DNA from: Flavobacteriales bacterium
Lineage (GTDB): Bacteria > Bacteroidota > Bacteroidia > Flavobacteriales > Flavobacteriaceae
Reading direction: 5' to 3'
Assembly: GCA_027033875.1 (NCBI GenBank)
Contig: JALVKK010000210.1
Location: 1 to 27,068 of the forward strand
Length of the DNA stretch: 27,068 nt
This document shows, in pieces, positions 25,451 through 27,068 of the stretch. A program made the position numbers and the translations under genes. The notes beneath the pieces were generated by a model. That model saw nothing but the letters and a program-made list of their open reading frames with translations. It ran no database searches and had not been told where the DNA came from. Position 1 is the stretch's first letter. Each line of letters opens with the position of its first letter.

Positions 25451-26081
25451 TATTTATAGTTTTTTGAATATCGACATCAGGTTGTTGCGATTTACTTGCA
25501 TCTGTTTGTTCGTAATTTGATCCCGAATCAACAGCTCGTTTACCGTCGCCTATAACTAAATCAATCACTGAATTTTTTGGAATTTTCGAACCCGTTTTTA
25601 AAGTATCTTTGCGGTGAAATGCTCTCAATACAATCTCGGCAAAATACGGACGCATCGTTATATTACCTACTTTCAATCCCGAAGCTTTTAGCAAACTCAA
25701 GGCTTGCCGACGTGTCTTACCGATAACAGCGGGAAAAGATACTTTGGCATAAGCATTATTGTTGATTTTAACATATATCTTCCGTCCTACTTTTACCTTA
25801 TCATTTTTTCTGGGATTTTGTTCAACTACGGCGTACTTATTATATTTCGGATTATAATCAACCGTATCGATAATTTCTATTTGCATCTTTCGGTCCTTCA
25901 ATATTTTTTTGGCTTGTTCATAAGATTTGTTAGTCAAATCAGGTACCAAATGATAATCATTATGATGGGTATATAAATCTAGATAAAAATTCAATCCCAA
26001 TACCAGCAATACTAATATTACAATAGCGAGAATGAGATTTTTTATAATAATGTTATCGGTAAGAAATTTGAAAAAGTTCAT
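25434..26081 (-). CDS. PASTA-domain inner-membrane protein
   Basis: A 215-residue single-pass membrane protein: a short cytoplasmic N-terminus, one transmembrane helix (about 13-34, rich in Ile/Val/Leu), then two PASTA repeats (about 44-107, VPDLTNKSYEQAKKIL, and about 115-180, FPAVIGKTRRQALSLL) and a polar tail. PASTA domains bind peptidoglycan or beta-lactam-like ligands in kinases and PBPs, but no kinase or PBP domain is attached here, so this is a stand-alone sensor or scaffold candidate. The Met at 26081 is chosen over the ATG at 26138, because the extra residues would overlap yggS and the promoter box at 26105-26112, and the shorter form puts the helix near the N-terminus as in relatives. 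Function unknown. Confidence 0.85.
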   Translation of the reverse strand: MNFFKFLTDNIIIKNLILAIVILVLLVLGLNFYLDLYTHHNDYHLVPDLTNKSYEQAKKILKDRKMQIEIIDTVDYNPKYNKYAVVEQNPRKNDKVKVGRKIYVKINNNAYAKVSFPAVIGKTRRQALSLLKASGLKVGNITMRPYFAEIVLRAFHRKDTLKTGSKIPKNSVIDLVIGDGKRAVDSGSNYEQTDASKSQQPDVDIQKTINNVIGN

Positions 26082-26104
26082 AAGTCCGTTTTGAGTATGC
26101 TCTG

Positions 26105-26112
26105 CAAAGTTA
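26105..26112 (-). promoter_or_regulatory. -7 box before the PASTA-rluD-murI genes
   Basis: On the minus strand TAACTTTG (26112-26105) matches TAnnTTTG and ends 23 bases before the PASTA start, inside the 46-base gap after yggS. It has no clear -33 TTG. It suggests that the three downstream genes can be transcribed independently of yggS. Confidence 0.5.
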
Positions 26113-26127
26113 ATAAAAAAAGTGTAT

Positions 26128-26781
26128 CTATCTGGCACCGAAAATAGCAGAACCGACTCTAATCATATTACTGCCGTTGGCAACGGCTATCGGATAATCG
26201 CCACTCATTCCCATAGATAAATACGTAAATTCAGGCAACTCACGGCTATAGGTTTCGTACAAACCGGATAAGCGTGAAAATTCCGTAGCAACTTGCTGCT
26301 TGTCAGAAGTATTGGTTGCCATTCCCATAAATCCTTTGATTTGAACATTGGGAAAAGCCTGATTTTTATATTGTTGCAAAATATCGTCAAGCAAAGCTTC
26401 GTTCATTCCGAATTTTGTTTCTTCTTGTGCAATTTTTATTTGCAACAAAACATTGATTGTTTTATGGTGCTTACTTGCCTGTTTATCAATCTCTTTGAGC
26501 AATTTTATATTATCAACCCCGTGAATCAAATAAACAAATCCGGCGATATATTTAACTTTGTTTCGCTGCAGGTGTCCTATCAAATGCCATTTGATATCCT
26601 TAGGCAATTGCGCTTCTTTTTCAACCAACTCCTGCACTTTGTTTTCACCAAAATGACGCTGTCCGCAGTCATAAGCCGTTTGAATATCCGCAACGGGTTT
26701 GGTCTTGGAAACTGCTACTAATGAAACATATCCGGGAAGGTTTTGTTCGATGTTTTGTATGTTTTGACAAATGTTGTTCAT
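26128..26781 (-). CDS. PLP homeostasis protein (YggS/PLPBP family)
   Basis: A 217-residue single-domain PLP-binding TIM-barrel protein of the YggS family, which buffers pyridoxal phosphate and influences amino-acid balance but has no established enzymatic activity. Lys26 in LVAVSKTKP is the PLP lysine. Other signatures are HFGENKVQE, WHLIGHLQRNK, KGFMGMAT and the phosphate-binding end MGMSGDYPIAVANGSNMIRVGSAIFGAR. It is the first recognised gene of the minus-strand cluster. The region upstream holds repeats rather than a clear promoter. Confidence 0.94.
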   Translation of the reverse strand: MNNICQNIQNIEQNLPGYVSLVAVSKTKPVADIQTAYDCGQRHFGENKVQELVEKEAQLPKDIKWHLIGHLQRNKVKYIAGFVYLIHGVDNIKLLKEIDKQASKHHKTINVLLQIKIAQEETKFGMNEALLDDILQQYKNQAFPNVQIKGFMGMATNTSDKQQVATEFSRLSGLYETYSRELPEFTYLSMGMSGDYPIAVANGSNMIRVGSAIFGAR

Positions 26782-26806
26782 AGTTTTTGAGGAATTGAGG
26801 AATATT

Positions 26807-26846
26807 GATTTCAGATTTGCGATTTCAGATTTGCGATTTCAGATTT
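26807..26846. repeat. 14-bp tandem repeat upstream of yggS
   Basis: GATTTCAGATTTGC occurs twice in full (26807-26820, 26821-26834), followed by a partial third copy of 12 bases (26835-26846). Each unit itself contains the half-repeat GATTT-cA-GATTT. It lies 26 bases upstream of the yggS start, in a non-coding gap. Confidence 0.9.
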
Positions 26847-26872
26847 TTTCAAACGTTGCGGTGCAAACCAAC

Positions 26873-26885
26873 CTTGCAGTGCAAG
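26873..26885. repeat. REP-like palindrome 1
   Basis: CTTGCA-G-TGCAAG is a perfect 6-bp-arm palindrome followed by ATCTCTAC. The trailing CTCTAC resembles the CCCTAC that follows the next palindrome at 26921, suggesting one dispersed element family. Confidence 0.6.
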
Positions 26886-26920
26886 ATCTCTACATTTTCA
26901 ATTATCCACTCTCTATTTAA

Positions 26921-26937
26921 ACGCACTGGTCGTGCGT
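26921..26937. repeat. REP-like palindrome 2
   Basis: ACGCAC-TGGTC-GTGCGT is a perfect 6-bp-arm palindrome followed by CCCTAC. It sits 13 bases from the 3' end of the flanking DUF1015-like gene, the usual location of REP-like elements. Confidence 0.65.
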
Positions 26938-26949
26938 CCCTACTTGATA

Positions 26950-27068
26950 CTATATTTCATAAATAAACAAACCTTTGAGCAATCGCGGTTCGAGATACAA
27001 ACTTTTGTATGGTATTTTTATCTTTTGATTAACGGCATTATCTATTTCGTCAAAATCCATGGGACGGA
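26950..27068 (-). CDS. DUF1015-like protein, C-terminal part only
   Basis: The last 38 codons of a minus-strand gene that enters from beyond the window and stops at TAG (26950-26952). The ending IPYKSLYLEPRLLKGLFIYEI, preceded by FDEIDNAV, closely follows the pattern I associate with the DUF1015 family C-terminus (P-x-KS-x-x-x-EPKL-x-SGLFIY). The function of that family is not established. It is on the same strand as yggS, separated by about 170 bases of repeats. The call rests on a short segment. Confidence 0.6.
   Translation of the reverse strand, partial: RPMDFDEIDNAVNQKIKIPYKSLYLEPRLLKGLFIYEI

Noticed and set aside
26082..26138. Longer PASTA protein starting at 26138
   Set aside because: The added residues overlap yggS and the TAACTTTG box, and would push the membrane helix inward. 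The 26081 start fits relatives.
26807..26846. CRISPR array
   Set aside because: Units are 14 bp and directly adjacent with no spacers, and no cas gene is in the window.

Overview
The window looks like chromosomal DNA from a member of the Bacteroidota, probably Bacteroidales-like or a near relative. Two large exported proteins end in type IX secretion (T9SS) C-terminal sorting domains. One gene has the PorE-type architecture of TPR, beta-propeller, CRD and OmpA domains. Several genes are preceded by the Bacteroidota -7 box TAnnTTTG instead of a sigma70 -10 box. The DNA is AT-rich and shows few Shine-Dalgarno sequences. No plasmid, phage or transposase gene was recognised, so most of the window is ordinary core genome with one small accessory patch.

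Layout. 54-2534: secreted papain-like cysteine peptidase with a T9SS tail. 2756-4108: glutamate dehydrogenase gdhA, convergent with an SH3/NlpC-P60 lipoprotein peptidase (4181-5377, minus). 5467-6231: a TatD-type metal-dependent hydrolase, divergent from that peptidase. 6503-8695: the PorE-like OmpA protein, which shares a bidirectional terminator with an initiator tRNA-fMet gene (8746-8818, minus). 8891-10147 (minus): an orphan MacB/FtsX-type permease. 10310-15812: the complete elongasome operon mreB-mreC-mreD-mrdA(PBP2)-rodA, tightly packed with overlaps. 15821-17488 (minus): menD. 17577-19949 (minus): a TonB-receptor-like outer-membrane beta-barrel protein, divergent from a secreted GloVer-repeat T9SS protein (20095-22425).

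22426-23629 is the accessory patch. It holds a 3' fragment of an outer-membrane barrel gene on the minus strand, a tiny open frame with its own hairpin terminator, a cluster of short palindromes, and a RelE/ParE-type toxin-antitoxin pair. The antitoxin is split by a run of nine A's, and the toxin is followed, one frame off, by a ParE-like tail that runs into the end of murI.

23630-26781 (minus) is a second envelope operon: yggS, a PASTA-domain membrane protein, an RluD-type pseudouridine synthase and murI. The genes overlap or nearly touch, and there is an internal promoter-like box before the PASTA gene. 26807-26937 carries a 14-bp tandem repeat and two REP-like palindromes. The last 119 bases are the 3' end of a gene whose C-terminus resembles the DUF1015 family.

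The shared theme is the cell envelope. MreBCD/PBP2/RodA build the lateral wall, MurI supplies D-glutamate, the NlpC/P60 lipoprotein cuts peptide stems, and the OmpA-like protein links the outer membrane to peptidoglycan and possibly to the T9SS, which would export the two sorting-domain proteins. The strongest oddities are the split toxin-antitoxin locus, the gene fragments around it, and the calcium-loop insertion in the secreted cysteine peptidase. I did not see an unmistakable new multi-gene system.
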